Positions 5,672-6,048 of a stretch of DNA of 6,048 nt are shown here, in pieces. Made by a program: the position numbers and the translations under genes. Position 1 is the first letter of the stretch, and every line of letters starts with the position of its first letter. This stretch comes from Lachnospiraceae bacterium (GTDB lineage: Bacteria > Bacillota > Clostridia > Lachnospirales > Lachnospiraceae), in assembly GCA_019420465.1 (NCBI GenBank), contig JAHZHB010000148.1, positions 1 to 6,048 on the forward strand, in the 5' to 3' direction. Below the pieces are notes generated by a model. That model searched no databases and was not told the DNA's origin. It saw only the letters and a list, made by a program, of their open reading frames with translations.

Positions 5672-5798
5672 CAATATGTTTATTTTTACATCCCATACTG
5701 TTTATATTTCAGATTTTTTCATTTTTTTACTATATCTGATCCTCGCAGACACAGCCATCTTTTTCCGACAGACCGCAGCATACAGCCTGCTGTGTTTT

Positions 5799-5804
5799 AG
5801 TATA
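5799..5804 (-). promoter_or_regulatory. Possible distal -10 box upstream of the two-component operon
   Basis: TATACT on the minus strand matches the -10 consensus at five of six positions. The place of its -35 box is occupied by the palindrome at 5815-5835 and has no TTGACA-like hexamer. It would give a leader of about 155 nt. This call is tentative. Confidence 0.25.
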
Positions 5805-5814
5805 TGGAAATCAA

Positions 5815-5835
5815 AATTGGTCCACCGGACCAGTT
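5815..5835. promoter_or_regulatory. Operator-like palindrome AATTGGTCC-ACC-GGACCAGTT
   Basis: A 21-base palindrome with 9-bp arms, one mismatch (T/G) and a 3-base centre; the inner 6 bp per arm (TGGTCC/GGACCA, 5818-5832) are perfect. TGGT...ACCA half-sites are typical of GntR-family operators (FadR and PdhR types, which use a shorter gap), so a regulator site is a reasonable inference. It sits 22 bases beyond the tRNA terminator on the operon side. No GntR gene is present in the window. Confidence 0.5.
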
Positions 5836-5856
5836 ATTGATATGTATGGTAACACA

Positions 5857-5881
5857 AAAAACCTGCCAGAGGCAGGTTTTT
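5857..5881 (-). terminator. Strong intrinsic terminator after the tRNA cluster (bidirectional form)
   Basis: AAAAACCTGCC pairs with GGCAGGTTTTT over 11 bp with a 3-nt loop. On the minus strand it ends in six Us; on the plus strand it ends in five. It lies 35 bases after tRNA-Gln and should end the tRNA-His/tRNA-Gln transcript. It would also stop any plus-strand transcription. Confidence 0.92.
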
Positions 5882-5916
5882 ATCACAATGGGTCCGTCAG
5901 GGAATCCCAGTCAAAG

Positions 5917-5988
5917 CTGGGCTAGTTGGATTTGAACCAACGAATGCAGCAGTCAAAGTGCTGTGCCTTACCCCTTGGCGATAGCCCA
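5917..5988 (-). tRNA. tRNA-Gln (anticodon TTG)
   Basis: A 72-nt tRNA. The acceptor stem TGGGCTA pairs with TAGCCCA and the discriminator is G (5917), as is usual for glutamine. The anticodon stem CAGCA/TGCTG holds the loop CTTTGAC, anticodon TTG, reading CAA and CAG. The T-arm has TTCAAAT. CCA is not encoded. It follows tRNA-His after a spacer of only 10 bases (a T-run) and precedes the strong terminator. Many Clostridia charge tRNA-Gln indirectly through Glu and the GatCAB amidotransferase; the window does not show which route is used here. Confidence 0.96.
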
Positions 5989-5998
5989 ATAAAAAAAG

Positions 5999-6048
5999 GG
6001 TGGATACAGGGATTCGAACCCTGGGCCTCCAGAGCCACAATCTGGCGC
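5999..6048 (-). tRNA. tRNA-His (anticodon GTG), 3' part, cut by window edge
   Basis: The 3' 50 bases of a tRNA; the 5' part lies beyond the window. The anticodon stem CCAGA/TCTGG holds the loop TTGTGGC with anticodon GTG (6036-6038). The variable loop and the T-arm CAGGG-TTCGAAT-CCCTG are complete. The 3' acceptor strand TATCCAC is followed by discriminator C (5999), which in tRNA-His pairs with the extra G at position -1, the main identity element for HisRS. CCA is not encoded. Confidence 0.93.

Larger units (their letters stand above)
5652..5856. other. Intergenic region of about 200 bases without a gene
   Basis: No convincing coding frame on either strand. Besides the extended -10 (5663-5671) and the palindrome (5815-5835), it holds a 6-bp inverted repeat, TCAGAT/ATCTGA (5709-5739), around T-rich DNA on the plus strand. 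A 7-bp repeat, ACACAGC/GCTGTGT (5749-5755 and 5789-5795), has an alternative local hairpin at 5774-5794. It is unusually AT-rich near the gene, as promoters often are. A small RNA cannot be excluded, but no terminator would close it. Confidence 0.6.

Noticed and set aside
5709..5739. TCAGAT/ATCTGA repeat as a terminator
   Set aside because: On the minus strand the loop and tail are A-rich and no U-run follows; the stem is only 6 bp around a 19-nt loop.
5989..5998. T-run between tRNA-His and tRNA-Gln as a terminator
   Set aside because: No independent hairpin precedes the run apart from the tRNA itself, and only 10 bases separate the two tRNAs. Tandem co-transcription is more likely.

Overview
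The window looks like a chromosomal core region of a Firmicute, most likely class Clostridia and possibly Lachnospiraceae. This rests on purine-rich Shine-Dalgarno (SD) sites, tRNA genes without an encoded CCA end, a Rho protein with a long N-terminal insertion, and the gene order rho - rpmE - DUF1385 (yqhQ) - prmC, which I recall as common in Clostridia. The exact genus cannot be read from the sequence. Every supported gene lies on the minus strand, so the transcriptional order runs from the high to the low coordinates. I see no mobile element, CRISPR array, phage gene or obviously foreign gene.

Reading in transcriptional order: the 3' part of tRNA-His(GTG) at the window edge (5999-6048) and tRNA-Gln(TTG) (5917-5988) form the end of a tRNA cluster, closed by a strong GC-rich intrinsic terminator (5857-5881). 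A gene-free stretch of about 200 bases follows. It holds a near-perfect 21-nt palindrome that resembles an operator (5815-5835) and, close to the next gene, an extended -10 promoter. Next come an OmpR-family response regulator (4929-5636) and its membrane sensor kinase (3590-4936). They overlap by 8 bases and form a two-component pair whose signal I cannot name.

Downstream, tRNA-Leu(TAG) (3441-3522) is read from a promoter with perfect consensus boxes. Its start region overlaps a hairpin that looks like the terminator of the kinase operon. The gene for transcription terminator Rho (1842-3326) starts 115 bases after the tRNA, with its own good promoter only about 20 bases past the tRNA end. 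Two hairpins follow rho. Then a well-formed extended -10 promoter drives rpmE (ribosomal protein L31, 1457-1657), with a small hairpin in its leader. A hairpin with a short U-run separates rpmE from yqhQ (423-1370), a membrane protein of unknown function. yqhQ overlaps prmC (1-426, cut by the window edge), the methyltransferase of release factors, by 4 bases (ATGA).

Functionally the block is translation and transcription housekeeping (tRNAs, L31, release-factor methylation, Rho) with one regulatory two-component pair inserted. No clearly new system is evident. The most notable points are the unexplained palindrome upstream of the two-component operon, the promoter/terminator overlap at tRNA-Leu, and the charged, Tyr/Arg-containing disordered insertion in Rho.
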